Shown in pieces: positions 48,389-55,667 of a stretch of 64,000 nt of DNA. The notes beneath the pieces are model-generated. The model was not told where the DNA came from. It made no database searches and saw only the letters and a program-made list of their open reading frames with translations. The stretch covers positions 3,854 through 67,853 of the forward strand of contig DATKZQ010000017.1 of the NCBI GenBank assembly GCA_035527895.1, read 5' to 3'. This DNA comes from JADFWK01 sp035527895 (lineage in GTDB: Bacteria > Desulfobacterota > DSM-4660 > Desulfatiglandales > B25-G16). The position numbers and the translations under genes were made by a program. The first letter of the stretch is position 1. Every line of letters begins with the position of its first letter.

Positions 48389-49192
48389 CTAACTGATTCT
48401 GCAAAACTGTTCGTAATCGATGAGTTCTTTTATGGTAGGGCTGTTTCCACAAAGGGCACAGTCGCCTCTGTGACTGACCTGTACTTTCGAAAACTCCATG
48501 TGTAGTGCATCAAATAGTAGCAGCGTTCCTGTCAGCGGTTCTCCTAAACCCAGGATAAGCTTGATCGCCTCATTCGCCTGGATGGCGCCGACAATTCCGG
48601 TAAGGGCACCCAAGACGCCTGCCTCCTGGCAACTGGGTACCATGTCCGGCGGCGGTGGGGCAGGCCATAGGCAGCGAAGGCACCCATTGCCGGGAACGAA
48701 TACAGTAACTTGACCTTCAAATCGTAAAATGCCAGCATGGACGTCGGGCTTGCCCGCTAAGAAGCAGGCATCGTTCACTAGATACTTCGTGGGGAAGTTG
48801 TCGCTACCCTCGACGACAATATCGTAGTCGGCAATGATGTCCATGATATTCTCTGAGGAAAGCCGCAACGGGTACTGGACGACTTCGACGTCAGGGTTTA
48901 TGTCATTGAGTGCTTCCGCTGCAGAAACCACTTTTGGTCTCCCGAGGTCGCGGGTGTGGTGAAGAATCTGGCGCTGTAAATTGCTCAAATCGACACGATC
49001 AGAATCACAAATCCCGAGCTTCCCTACCCCAGCTGCTGCTAGGTATATGGCCGCTGGAGAACCTAAACCTCCTGCACCGACCATGAAAACCTTGGCCTCC
49101 AGGAGTTTCCTTTGTCCTTTTCCTCCGACCCCGGGGAGGACAATTTGACGGCTATAGCGCCTAATCTGTTTTTCTGTTAAACCCATGTACAT
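48389..49192 (-). CDS. HesA/MoeB/ThiF family E1-like adenylyltransferase
   Basis: 267 residues. RRYSRQIVLPGVGGKGQRKL opens it; the ATP loop is VFMVGAGGLGSPAAIYLAAA, followed by ICDSDRVDLSNLQRQILHHT, where Arg and Asp contact ATP. DIVVEGSDNFPTKYLVNDAC is next. Two zinc pairs are CLRC near 170 and CALC near 243. It adenylates the C-terminal Gly-Gly of a ubiquitin-like sulfur carrier. The catalytic Cys loop reads MVPSCQEAGVLGALTGIVG. With TusA alongside, thiolation of a cofactor is the likely theme. The second paralogue (52707) has its own carrier gene. Confidence 0.93.
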   Translation of the reverse strand: MYMGLTEKQIRRYSRQIVLPGVGGKGQRKLLEAKVFMVGAGGLGSPAAIYLAAAGVGKLGICDSDRVDLSNLQRQILHHTRDLGRPKVVSAAEALNDINPDVEVVQYPLRLSSENIMDIIADYDIVVEGSDNFPTKYLVNDACFLAGKPDVHAGILRFEGQVTVFVPGNGCLRCLWPAPPPPDMVPSCQEAGVLGALTGIVGAIQANEAIKLILGLGEPLTGTLLLFDALHMEFSKVQVSHRGDCALCGNSPTIKELIDYEQFCRIS

Positions 49193-49249
49193 TTTTGCCT
49201 CGTCCGCGCTCGTGCTATGTTACTGCCGAATTCAATATCGCAAGGCATT

Positions 49250-49390
49250 CTTTAGAACCCTATTATGTATCGCCCCGTCTGCCTGGGCTAGGTGTCCTGC
49301 AGAACTTACACATGCCCCTATCAATGTTGAATTCAGCGATATGATATGCATTTCTATTGATCAGAGGTTTGTGGCAGTTACAGCTTTCGG
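49250..49390 (-). pseudogene. Possible fragment of a radical-SAM enzyme C-terminus (AmrS-like)
   Basis: One minus-strand frame reads SCNCHKPLINRNAYHIAEFN, then IDRGMCKFCRTPSPGRRGD. It recalls the Cys-rich C-terminal ribbon (C..C..PLI.R..Y.I....G.C..C...I.G) of AmmeMemoRadiSam radical-SAM proteins. A stop lies just before it and no further homology is found. Tentative. Confidence 0.3.
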
Positions 49391-49509
49391 TTCATAGATG
49401 CAGGCACTCTTGCCCCTTTGACTTTGCAAAGTCTCTAATTGATCAAACACCTCGATGCCTTCGCTCCTTTAAGAGCGCCTTAGCGCTTAGGTGTCGTTGC
49501 AGGAAAGAA

Positions 49510-49871
49510 TAAAACACCTCGCTGGATCCGCAGACCTTCATATTTACGTGATAGTTTTCTCGCACTTACCCTTCGAAGCTGGTGCCGTTGATGAACCAAC
49601 AAAGCGTCCCAGCCTGGAACTCCCATGCAGGACATTGCCTTCTGCGCTCGGGAGGGCATTCTTTGATAACCCAGCAAGCCTGCCTTCCTTTCTGATCACC
49701 CCTTTTCCTTGAAACAAGGAAGAAGATTTGCCGTTCCACATGGGCTGGCACCGATCGCCACCCCTGCTAATAGCTGTGAACTGCCTTAAGCGACGTGCCT
49801 AAAAGCTCAGCTATCTGTTTCTGAGTCTTGTCTAACTTGTTACGGGCCTGAAGGAACTTCTCTCTGTTCAT
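49510..49871 (-). pseudogene. Decayed paralogue of the HTH/two-CW gene
   Basis: NREKFLQARNKLDKTQKQIA, ELLGTSLKAVHSY is followed by TAG (49767-49769) where the intact gene has GAG (Glu), then QGWRSVPAHVERQIFFLVSR, ACWVIKECPPERRRQCPAWE and CWFINGTSFEG before a TAA. A zinc Cys (TICGG) is replaced by Phe and CRNCEV by CGSSEV. Two stops plus lost ligands mark a pseudogene. Its promoter and operator are still intact, so it may be transcribed. Confidence 0.8.
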
Positions 49872-49917
49872 AGCCTTCTCTAAAGATCTCCTCGGGAATG
49901 TGAAGAAACTCTTGAAA

Positions 49918-49947
49918 TTAGATACCACAAAGTGGTATTACTGTCAA
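49918..49947 (-). promoter_or_regulatory. Promoter with palindromic operator upstream of the two-CW pseudogene
   Basis: Minus-strand reading: TTGACA (49947-49942), spacer GTAATACCACTTTGTGG (17 bases), -10 TATCTA. The palindrome TACCAC-AAA-GTGGTA spans 49923-49937. It matches the site at 47841-47855 in sequence, spacing and placement. It lies between divergent genes and could also control the Nramp-like transporter. Confidence 0.7.
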
Positions 49948-50004
49948 TATAAAAAGCTCTTCTTCCATTGGGGAAGGGGATTCATTTGGAGGAGGCTAGT
50001 CTAA

Positions 50005-51216
50005 ATGCTAAGAAGATGGCCTACATATTTCCGTCAGATGGGGCCTGCCTGGATCATTAGTGCCGTAGCCTGTGGACCTGCCACGCTTGCCAGTGTATGC
50101 ATCGCAGGGGCCTCCTACGGGTTTGAGCTCTTGTGGGTTGTAATCTTGAGTGCGATCTTTGGAGCTACTGCTCAATACCTTGGAGCCAGAATCGGAATCC
50201 TGGAGGGCAGGGGAGTTATTGCCACAGTTGAAGACCGTCTCGGCCCCATTTGGGCGTGGGTTTTGGCCATTGATGCCGCTCTTGCAACGTATCTTGCCGC
50301 ACTGGTCTTAATGAACGCCTTGGTTGGCGTCACCTCAATTGTAACGGGGATTGAGAGCCCCTGGTGGGGAATACTGTACGCAATCATAATCTCACTGGCG
50401 CTGATTCGTGGCGGTTACCGGTGGTTTGAGAACCTTTGCAAAGCCCTTGTAGGGTTCGTGGTGTTATGTTTTATCATAACGGCGTTCCAGGCCGATTTCA
50501 CGGTCGTTGATGTCGTTAGAGGTATTCTCCCCAACATTCCTGGCGGGATTGACTCGGCCCTTATGATTGCGGCCATATTGGGAGGTGCCGTTCACATAAC
50601 CATCATCGGCATGCACAGCTATAACACCAATGCCAGGAAGTGGTCTAGAAAAGACCTGGGTTTGGCCCGGTTCGACAACACCCTTTCCATGGGATTCGCC
50701 TTCGGCATTTACAGCGTGGCCATTTTTCTCGTGGCTGCCGCGGTTTTGCATCCAAACCAGATAAAGGTAAAACTGGCCACCGACGCTGCTTTGAGCCTTG
50801 GGCCATTGCTTGGTAAGCATGCAATGGTCATATTTCTCATTGGTTTGTGGGCCGCTACCCTTTCTACCATATCACCTACATTTTTGGCCGGCACCTATTT
50901 CATATTTGACAAAATGAAATGGGACATGAACCCTGAAACTAGAAAATTCCATATGGTTATTCTCGGGGGAGCATTGTTGAGTGCGTTCGGCCCATTTATG
51001 AAGGGAAGTTTTTTCCTGCTTCTTCCGCTGATGCTCGCTCTTGGACTGTGCGGGACCCCGCTCATTATTGCCATTATGCTCTATCTGCTAAATAAAAGGA
51101 ACATAGTGGGAGAATACAGGAATTCGGTTGTGCTTAATGTCTTGGGGGGCCTCACCCTTTTGGTGACGAGCGTGGTTGCAGTGAGATTCATTCTAGTTAA
51201 GGTTGGTTTTGTTTAA
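50005..51216 (+). CDS. Nramp-related membrane transporter with an atypical metal site
   Basis: 403 residues, eleven or so helices. The fold is Nramp-like: PAWIISAVACGPATLASVCI in helix 1, TAQYLGARIGILEGRGV in helix 2-3 and HITIIGMHSYNTNARKW in helix 6. Canonical Nramp carries DPGN in helix 1 and MPHN in helix 6. Here they read CGPAT and GMHSYN, so the Asp and Asn metal ligands of helix 1 are missing. Transport of something other than Mn/Fe(II), or a Mg/Al-type relative, is likely. Located between the two-CW locus and a P-loop gene whose ATG overlaps its stop. Start chosen at 50005, with GGAGGAGG upstream. Confidence 0.82.
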   Translation: MLRRWPTYFRQMGPAWIISAVACGPATLASVCIAGASYGFELLWVVILSAIFGATAQYLGARIGILEGRGVIATVEDRLGPIWAWVLAIDAALATYLAALVLMNALVGVTSIVTGIESPWWGILYAIIISLALIRGGYRWFENLCKALVGFVVLCFIITAFQADFTVVDVVRGILPNIPGGIDSALMIAAILGGAVHITIIGMHSYNTNARKWSRKDLGLARFDNTLSMGFAFGIYSVAIFLVAAAVLHPNQIKVKLATDAALSLGPLLGKHAMVIFLIGLWAATLSTISPTFLAGTYFIFDKMKWDMNPETRKFHMVILGGALLSAFGPFMKGSFFLLLPLMLALGLCGTPLIIAIMLYLLNKRNIVGEYRNSVVLNVLGGLTLLVTSVVAVRFILVKVGFV

Positions 51217-51770
51217 TGCCGTCGCAAACTAAGCATGAAAGAGGAATGAGCGTTCACGAATTCAAGAACAAAAAGATCATTATTGTGGGTGAGGTGAACA
51301 CCGGGAAAACGACCTACCTGAGCAAACTCATAAACGAATTCATCTTCGAGGGTGAAGATGACCTTGCCCTCATAGATATGGCCCCAGAACGGACGAAAGG
51401 CGTTGGCGGAAAGATGAACATAGAGGCCGGTGATGTTATAAGGTGTTACACAGCACCAATCGTGGCACCCAGGCTCATGGGGAGGAGCACTGATGAAGTC
51501 GAGACGCTGGCGAAACAAAATGCGGAATTGATAGAGAACATCTTTCTCGAATACCTAAAGAATCCCGGCAAGACCCTTTTTGTAAACGATATTTCACTCT
51601 ACTTGCAGGCCGGAGCGCTTTACAAACTCCTTTCATGGCTCAACTCAACACCCACGGTGATTATGAACGGTTATTACGGATCGAGTCTTGGGGGAGGGGA
51701 ACTGGGAAGGAGGGAGAGAAAGAACATGCAGTCTCTTATGGAAAGGTGCGATCGGATAATTCAGCTTTGA
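51216..51770 (+). CDS. Small P-loop NTPase of unknown role
   Basis: 184 residues. Walker A near residue 24 is IIIVGEVNTGKTTYLSKLIN, and EDDLALIDMAPERTKGVGGK near 50 includes the Walker B-like Asp and a switch-type region. VNDISLYLQAGALY near 130 and TPTVIMNGYYGSSLGGGELG are also conserved-looking. It resembles nucleotide-binding proteins of the SIMIBI/ATPase class but I do not recognise the family. The ATG (51216-51218) overlaps the transporter stop TAA, so the two are translationally coupled; it may energise or regulate transport or cofactor insertion. No membrane segment. Confidence 0.7.
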   Translation: MPSQTKHERGMSVHEFKNKKIIIVGEVNTGKTTYLSKLINEFIFEGEDDLALIDMAPERTKGVGGKMNIEAGDVIRCYTAPIVAPRLMGRSTDEVETLAKQNAELIENIFLEYLKNPGKTLFVNDISLYLQAGALYKLLSWLNSTPTVIMNGYYGSSLGGGELGRRERKNMQSLMERCDRIIQL

Positions 51771-51943
51771 GAAAACCATCGCAATGCTCTTCAGAGAGGC
51801 ACCCAGGCTGTCCGGTCGAAGGCGACAACTTATTTAGTTCATTGCCCCACATGAGTTCATCGTTTTCCAGAGTTGTTGCTTTTGAATCGACCTGATATGT
51901 GATTAAGTTAATCAGAGACGTTTCAATTGAAAGGGAGGATTCC

Positions 51944-52273
51944 ATGAAATATAGAAAGATTCTCTTGTTCCTGGCAGCGGCTGGTCTTTTACTACTTTAC
52001 GTTTCACAAGCCCTTCTAGCGGCCACACCTGAGGCAACGGTTAAGTTAACCGTACCGAATTTGCCTGCGCCAGGTGGTGGGTGAGGTGATCCACAGGAAG
52101 GGATAAAGTCTATCCTGACGAGTATTGATGGCATAACGAAATACCATCTTGACGCAGAAGCCTTCACGGTCACGGTTACCTTTGATGATAGTAAGACCAC
52201 CGTTAACCTGATCATGGAAAGGCTTGCAAAGGGAGGCTACCCGGTCAAAGGCGAACCCCGTTGGGTAGAGTAA
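51944..52273 (+). CDS. Candidate selenoprotein: second MerP/HMA-like exported protein with in-frame UGA (Sec47)
   Basis: Reading TGA 52082-52084 as Sec gives 109 residues. Signal peptide RKILLFLAAAGLLLLYVSQA, cleavage near LLAA. Then VKLTVPNLPAPGGGUGDPQ (Sec47), GIKSILTSIDGI, FTVTVTFDDSKTTVNLIMER and GGYPVKGEPRWVE to TAA. The pattern matches the gene at 36202-36525 almost block for block; the first protein has Cys-Sec and this one Gly-Sec. The fold resembles a MerP/HMA domain. AAGGGAGGA precedes the ATG. A SECIS-like hairpin lies 21 nt after the UGA, as in the other gene. Its neighbours are a P-loop NTPase, an Nramp-like transporter and Mo/S cofactor genes. Function inferred only. Confidence 0.85.
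52082..52116 (+). promoter_or_regulatory. UGA codon plus bacterial SECIS-like hairpin, gene 2
   Basis: After TGA 52082-52084 a stem GGATA (52101-52105) / TATCC (52111-52115), extendable by a G-U pair, closes the 5-nt loop AAGTC, 21 nt past the UGA. The core GGATA-N5-TATCC, loop ending GTC and spacing equal those of the first gene's hairpin (36351-36369). Confidence 0.75.
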
Positions 52274-52430
52274 TTCTGCTCATCGCCCTGCCCATTGCCG
52301 GTTAGGATCATGGGCAGGCTTAGCCTAAGGAGGGTCTTGCCATAAGGAACATGTGGAAGAACCCTTCCTCCTGTCCTTATCCTGTTGCCGTGGGCGGAAA
52401 GCTCTCAGGCGCGCCGATCTGATGTGGACA

Positions 52431-52703
52431 TTAGCCTCCCGCAATCATGAGGGTTATTGAGAGCTTATCGCCGTCCTTGACCGGTTTGGCAAGTTCCTCC
52501 GGGTAGGAGCTTTCGGCGTTGACGTAGATATCAATATAGTTGAGCAGCTTTCCCTTCTTGTCGAAAAGCTTGCTCTTGATGTCGGGAAACCTCTGCACCA
52601 AGTCAGCGAGGCACTCACCTACGGTGGCACCTGAAACGTTAACTGTGGCCTGATTGTTCGTGATATGGCGTAATGCCTGGTGAATATTTACCGTTATGCT
52701 CAA
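52431..52703 (-). CDS. MoaD/ThiS-family ubiquitin-like sulfur carrier
   Basis: 90 residues, beta-grasp fold. SITVNIHQALRHITNNQATV, NVSGATVGECLADLVQRFPD, NYIDIYVNAESSYPEELAKP and DGDKLSITLMIAGG. The terminal Gly-Gly is the site that the E1-like enzyme adenylates and thiolates. It lies 3 bases after the ThiF-like gene (52707-53450), its evident partner. Whether it serves molybdopterin, thiamine or another thio-cofactor is not decided; nearby MOSC and FdhD genes favour Mo metabolism. Confidence 0.9.
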   Translation of the reverse strand: MSITVNIHQALRHITNNQATVNVSGATVGECLADLVQRFPDIKSKLFDKKGKLLNYIDIYVNAESSYPEELAKPVKDGDKLSITLMIAGG

Positions 52704-52706
52704 TTC

Positions 52707-53450
52707 CTACTCCTTTCTCGTCGCCTGACCGCAGTGCTCGCAATGGGGGTCTTTCTTGACCCTCAATTCGGTGAACTGCATGCTGAGCCCGTCATAAATT
52801 AAGAGTTTATTGATCAGAAGTTCACCAACCCCCACGAGGTACTTTACTGCCTCGGTTGCCTGAATGCAGCCGATAACCGCCGGTGTAACTCCAATCACCG
52901 GGAATTTCTCTTCAGGAATAACCCCCCGATACACACATCTGAGGCATGCCGATTTGCCGGGGACGATGGTCATAGCCCTTCCTTCGAACCCGTAGACTGC
53001 TCCATGAAAGAAGGGGATATTGTTTTCGATGGCGACCTTGTTTAACAGGTATCTCGTGGGCAGGTTATCCATGGCATCAACAATGAGATTGCAGTCGGAT
53101 ACCAGGTGATCGAGATTGGCTTCCGTTATCGTATCTCCGATGGCCTCTATTTTCACGTCCGGATTCAGTCTCATGAGCTTTTCTTTGGCTGAGTCAACCT
53201 TGCTCTTGCCCCGGTCTTCATGCCAGTGCAGGATCTGCCGATTCAGGTTGCTGAGCTCGACCGTATCATGGTCAACGATTCGTATGCTGCCAATGCCGGC
53301 CGCAGTCAAATAGACGGCAGCCGGAGACCCGAGCCCGCCAGCACCGGCGATGAGCACGCGGGCCTTCTTGAGCCTTTCTTGCCCTTCCTCGCCGAAGCCC
53401 TGAATCATTATTTGCCGGTCATACCGTTCTCGTTCACGAGCGGTTAACAT
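52707..53450 (-). CDS. MoeB/ThiF-type E1-like activating enzyme
   Basis: 247 residues. RERYDRQIMIQGFGEEGQER, VLIAGAGGLGSPAAVYLTAA (ATP loop), IVDHDTVELSNLNRQILHWH, LIVDAMDNLPTRYLLNKVAI, then zinc pairs CLRC near 170 and CEHC near 240. EKFPVIGVTPAVIGCIQATE is the crossover region where MoeB-type enzymes may carry a Cys. It activates the MoaD/ThiS-like carrier encoded 3 bases downstream. It is clearly paralogous to 48389-49192 but shorter at the C-terminus, so the two may serve different carriers. Confidence 0.94.
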   Translation of the reverse strand: MLTARERERYDRQIMIQGFGEEGQERLKKARVLIAGAGGLGSPAAVYLTAAGIGSIRIVDHDTVELSNLNRQILHWHEDRGKSKVDSAKEKLMRLNPDVKIEAIGDTITEANLDHLVSDCNLIVDAMDNLPTRYLLNKVAIENNIPFFHGAVYGFEGRAMTIVPGKSACLRCVYRGVIPEEKFPVIGVTPAVIGCIQATEAVKYLVGVGELLINKLLIYDGLSMQFTELRVKKDPHCEHCGQATRKE

Positions 53451-53467
53451 ATGCTCATTACTCCCTG

Positions 53468-53791
53468 CTATTGCGTCTCTTCGCCTATCCAGTTTAAATA
53501 GTCGGGGTTACCACCGATGATAGGCAAGGCGATTACCTCCGGGACGTCGTAGCTATGAATCTCTTTGACCAGGCTAACGATCTCATCAAGCGACGAGGCC
53601 TTACTCTTAACAATCAGGAGGCTTTCCTGATCGGAATCCATTCGGCCTTCCCACCAAAAGAGGGATGTAACCGTGGGCACGATATTGACGCACGCCGCTT
53701 TCCTGTGCTCGAGGAGTGCTTCGGCTACTCGCCGGGCTTCTCCATCGGTGCCGGTGGTTATCAAAATGACTATATTCTGATCATTTTCCAT
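53468..53791 (-). CDS. cutA: CutA-family periplasmic/cytosolic divalent-cation-tolerance protein
   Basis: 107 residues. The CutA pattern: IVILITTGTDGEARRVAEAL, LEHRKAACVNIVPTVTSLFW, WEGRMDSDQESLLIVKSKAS, LVKEIHSYDVPEVIALPIIG and PDYLNWI. CutA forms a PII-like trimer. Its role in copper tolerance is disputed. It has no signal peptide here. The ATG at 53791 begins the domain. It overlaps the stop of the second fdhD by 11 bases, so it was made in the same transcript. Confidence 0.94.
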   Translation of the reverse strand: MENDQNIVILITTGTDGEARRVAEALLEHRKAACVNIVPTVTSLFWWEGRMDSDQESLLIVKSKASSLDEIVSLVKEIHSYDVPEVIALPIIGGNPDYLNWIGEETQ

Positions 53792-54560
53792 GAGACACCA
53801 CCCTCCAGCTATGGGTGTAAACATTCATCCGGTTTTCACGGACAAAACCAATGAGCGTTATACCCAGTTCGTCAGCTAGTTTTACCCCTAGATTTGTGGG
53901 AGCGGATTTCGATATGAGGAGTGGGATCTTCCTTTTAGCCGCCTTGCTCAATATCTCAGAGGATACCCTCCCACTGGTAACAAGCAGGCGATCATGAATT
54001 GGTATATCCTTTAAGAGGCATTCACCGAAGACCTTATCAATAGCATTGTGTCGCCCGATATCCTCACTGAAGACCAGGATGCTCTTCGTATCGCATAAGG
54101 CAGCACTGTGCACACCACCGGTAGACTCGAATAGTTCAGAGCGGTGAACGAATTGTTCAACGAGATTGAGAACCTCAGAAGGCGAAAGGTGGATGGGCGT
54201 GTCTATCTTCGATCGTGGATCAATGCCGGCATAAGGAGAGCCTCCCTTTCCTCCGCTTGAGCCAATGAGCCGCTTAGAGAGAATATCCTCTGGGAACTTC
54301 TGAGGCATTTTGGTTGCCACCCTCACAAGGCTTCCCTCGGCATTAAGATCTATTTCTTTGATGTCGTCTTTGCTGTTTATTAAGCCTTCTGAAAACAAAA
54401 AGCCAATCGCGAGACAATCCAGCTTTTCCGGGGAGCACAAAAGCGCCACCAGTTCGCGGTCATTCAGGACGATCGTGAGGTGGAATTCCTTTACAACAAT
54501 GTCCTCCATCTCCATTATTCTGTCCCTGGTTGCGCGGAGGATGGGGAATTTATCCAACAT
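53781..54560 (-). CDS. FdhD-like protein lacking the conserved cysteine
   Basis: 259 residues, alignable along its length with the FdhD at 37650-38447: VLNDRELVALLCSPEKLDCL, IGFLFSEGLINSKDDIKEID, ESTGGVHSAALCDTKSILVF, EDIGRHNAIDKVFGECLL and KSAPTNLGVKLADELGITL. In the loop where FdhD has its sulfur-carrying Cys (Cys106 in the other copy) this protein has LIGSSGGKGGSPY, Ser in place of Cys. It may bind Mo-bis-MGD without transferring sulfur, or act in another cofactor step. It lies between CutA and MOSC genes, overlapping both. Start 54560 is used; Met16/Met18 are alternatives. Confidence 0.88.
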   Translation of the reverse strand: MLDKFPILRATRDRIMEMEDIVVKEFHLTIVLNDRELVALLCSPEKLDCLAIGFLFSEGLINSKDDIKEIDLNAEGSLVRVATKMPQKFPEDILSKRLIGSSGGKGGSPYAGIDPRSKIDTPIHLSPSEVLNLVEQFVHRSELFESTGGVHSAALCDTKSILVFSEDIGRHNAIDKVFGECLLKDIPIHDRLLVTSGRVSSEILSKAAKRKIPLLISKSAPTNLGVKLADELGITLIGFVRENRMNVYTHSWRVVSHGK

Positions 54561-55005
54561 TTCCGATCCTTATTGGGTCTCCAGCTCTGATAACCCCGCC
54601 ACGGATTACCCTGGCGAAGACACCCTCTGTGGGCATAACACACGTGCCTGCCTGCCGGAAGATCGCACATTTGGCGTGGCACTCCTTGCCGAATTGGGTA
54701 AGTTCAAGGACGGTCTCATTTCCAACAGTGAGATGTGTGCCAATGGACAGGGACAGGAGGTTTATCCCCTTGGTTGTCAGATTCTCAGCAAAATCCCCGG
54801 GGCCAACATCGAAACCAAGGCCTCTCATCTTCTCAATGCTTTCAACGGCCAACAGGCTTACCTGGCGATGTGTACAGGGGTCGGCATGGGCATCGCCAAG
54901 AAAACCAAAATCCTTTTCAGCAGTAGCCTCTGACACCGTCTTTTTTCTCGTGCCCTTTGTCTTGCTGGTGCATACAGCAACTATGTTCGCCACCGAAGAC
55001 TCCAA
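54550..55005 (-). CDS. MOSC-domain protein
   Basis: 151 residues of a stand-alone MOSC domain. ANIVAVCTSKTKGTRKKTVS, GFLGDAHADPCTHRQVSLLA (GD.HA), VGPGDFAENLTTKGINLLSL, VLELTQFGKECHAKCAIF and RVIRGGVIRAGDPI. MOSC domains bind molybdenum cofactor or act as sulfur carriers; the Cys in GKECHAKC is the usual candidate. In the same minus-strand cluster as FdhD, ThiF and MoaD, so a Mo-cofactor or sulfuration role is supported by context. Overlaps fdhD-like by 11 bases. Confidence 0.92.
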   Translation of the reverse strand: MESSVANIVAVCTSKTKGTRKKTVSEATAEKDFGFLGDAHADPCTHRQVSLLAVESIEKMRGLGFDVGPGDFAENLTTKGINLLSLSIGTHLTVGNETVLELTQFGKECHAKCAIFRQAGTCVMPTEGVFARVIRGGVIRAGDPIRIGNVG

Positions 55006-55010
55006 CTATC

Positions 55011-55472
55011 TCAAAACCCAATGCGTCTTTCAGATTTTTGCTCTTCTGCGTATTCTGTACATCTCTTTCTATGCCGGTCTACCAAATCCTGCAAAGTGAT
55101 AGAATCGAGCAAGCTGTCGCAGGCCCTTTTCATCTCCACCCAGACTTCGCGAGTTGTGCATTCGTTGCTTTGGGTACAGAACCCAGGCTCATCAACACAA
55201 GGTACAGGTGCCGTCGAACCTTCTGTAACCTCCATGATTTCAGTGAGCCATATTTCTGAGGGCGGTCGAGCCAGCGTAAATCCACCCGAAGCGCCGCGAG
55301 CGCTCTTCACCAGGCCCGCTGATCTGAGGGGAATAAACAGTTGCTCGAGATATCCCCGAGATATACTTTGCCTTTCAGAGATATCCTTTACCAATACCGG
55401 ACCCTCTCCAAGATGGAGGGCCAAATCAAGCATAGTCCGTGCGGAATATCTTCCTTTTGTAGAGAGCCTCAT
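55011..55472 (-). CDS. Rrf2-family Fe-S transcriptional regulator
   Basis: 153 residues. Winged helix: MRLSTKGRYSARTMLDLALH, VLVKDISERQSISRGYLEQL, FIPLRSAGLVKSARGASGGF. After the wing come three Cys, VPCVDEPGFCTQSNECTTRE, spaced as in IscR-type members that hold a [2Fe-2S] or [4Fe-4S] cluster. It probably senses Fe-S or redox state. It is the first gene of the MOSC-fdhD-cutA-thiF-moaD run (5 bases before MOSC), so it may be an autoregulator of the cluster. ATG 55472 is chosen where the family begins. Confidence 0.93.
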   Translation of the reverse strand: MRLSTKGRYSARTMLDLALHLGEGPVLVKDISERQSISRGYLEQLFIPLRSAGLVKSARGASGGFTLARPPSEIWLTEIMEVTEGSTAPVPCVDEPGFCTQSNECTTREVWVEMKRACDSLLDSITLQDLVDRHRKRCTEYAEEQKSERRIGF

Positions 55473-55667
55473 CGCGGATTTATGGCACATACTTTACTAA
55501 TAAATAATTATCACAAAGACAGAATCTGTCAAGGTACCAATTGTCAATTGACCGGCATCAACGGGATTCAGACTAAAAAGATTACTGAGGAAGGCCTTTG
55601 GCACAATCAATCGAGAGGGCAGACCTGTTGCACAATATGAGTCAACATAATGGATGAGGAGGGATGG

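Noticed and set aside
49767..49769. In-frame TAG in the second two-CW gene as a possible pyrrolysine codon
   Set aside because: The intact paralogue has GAG (Glu) there, a second stop (TAA) follows, and zinc cysteines are lost. Ordinary pseudogene decay explains it.
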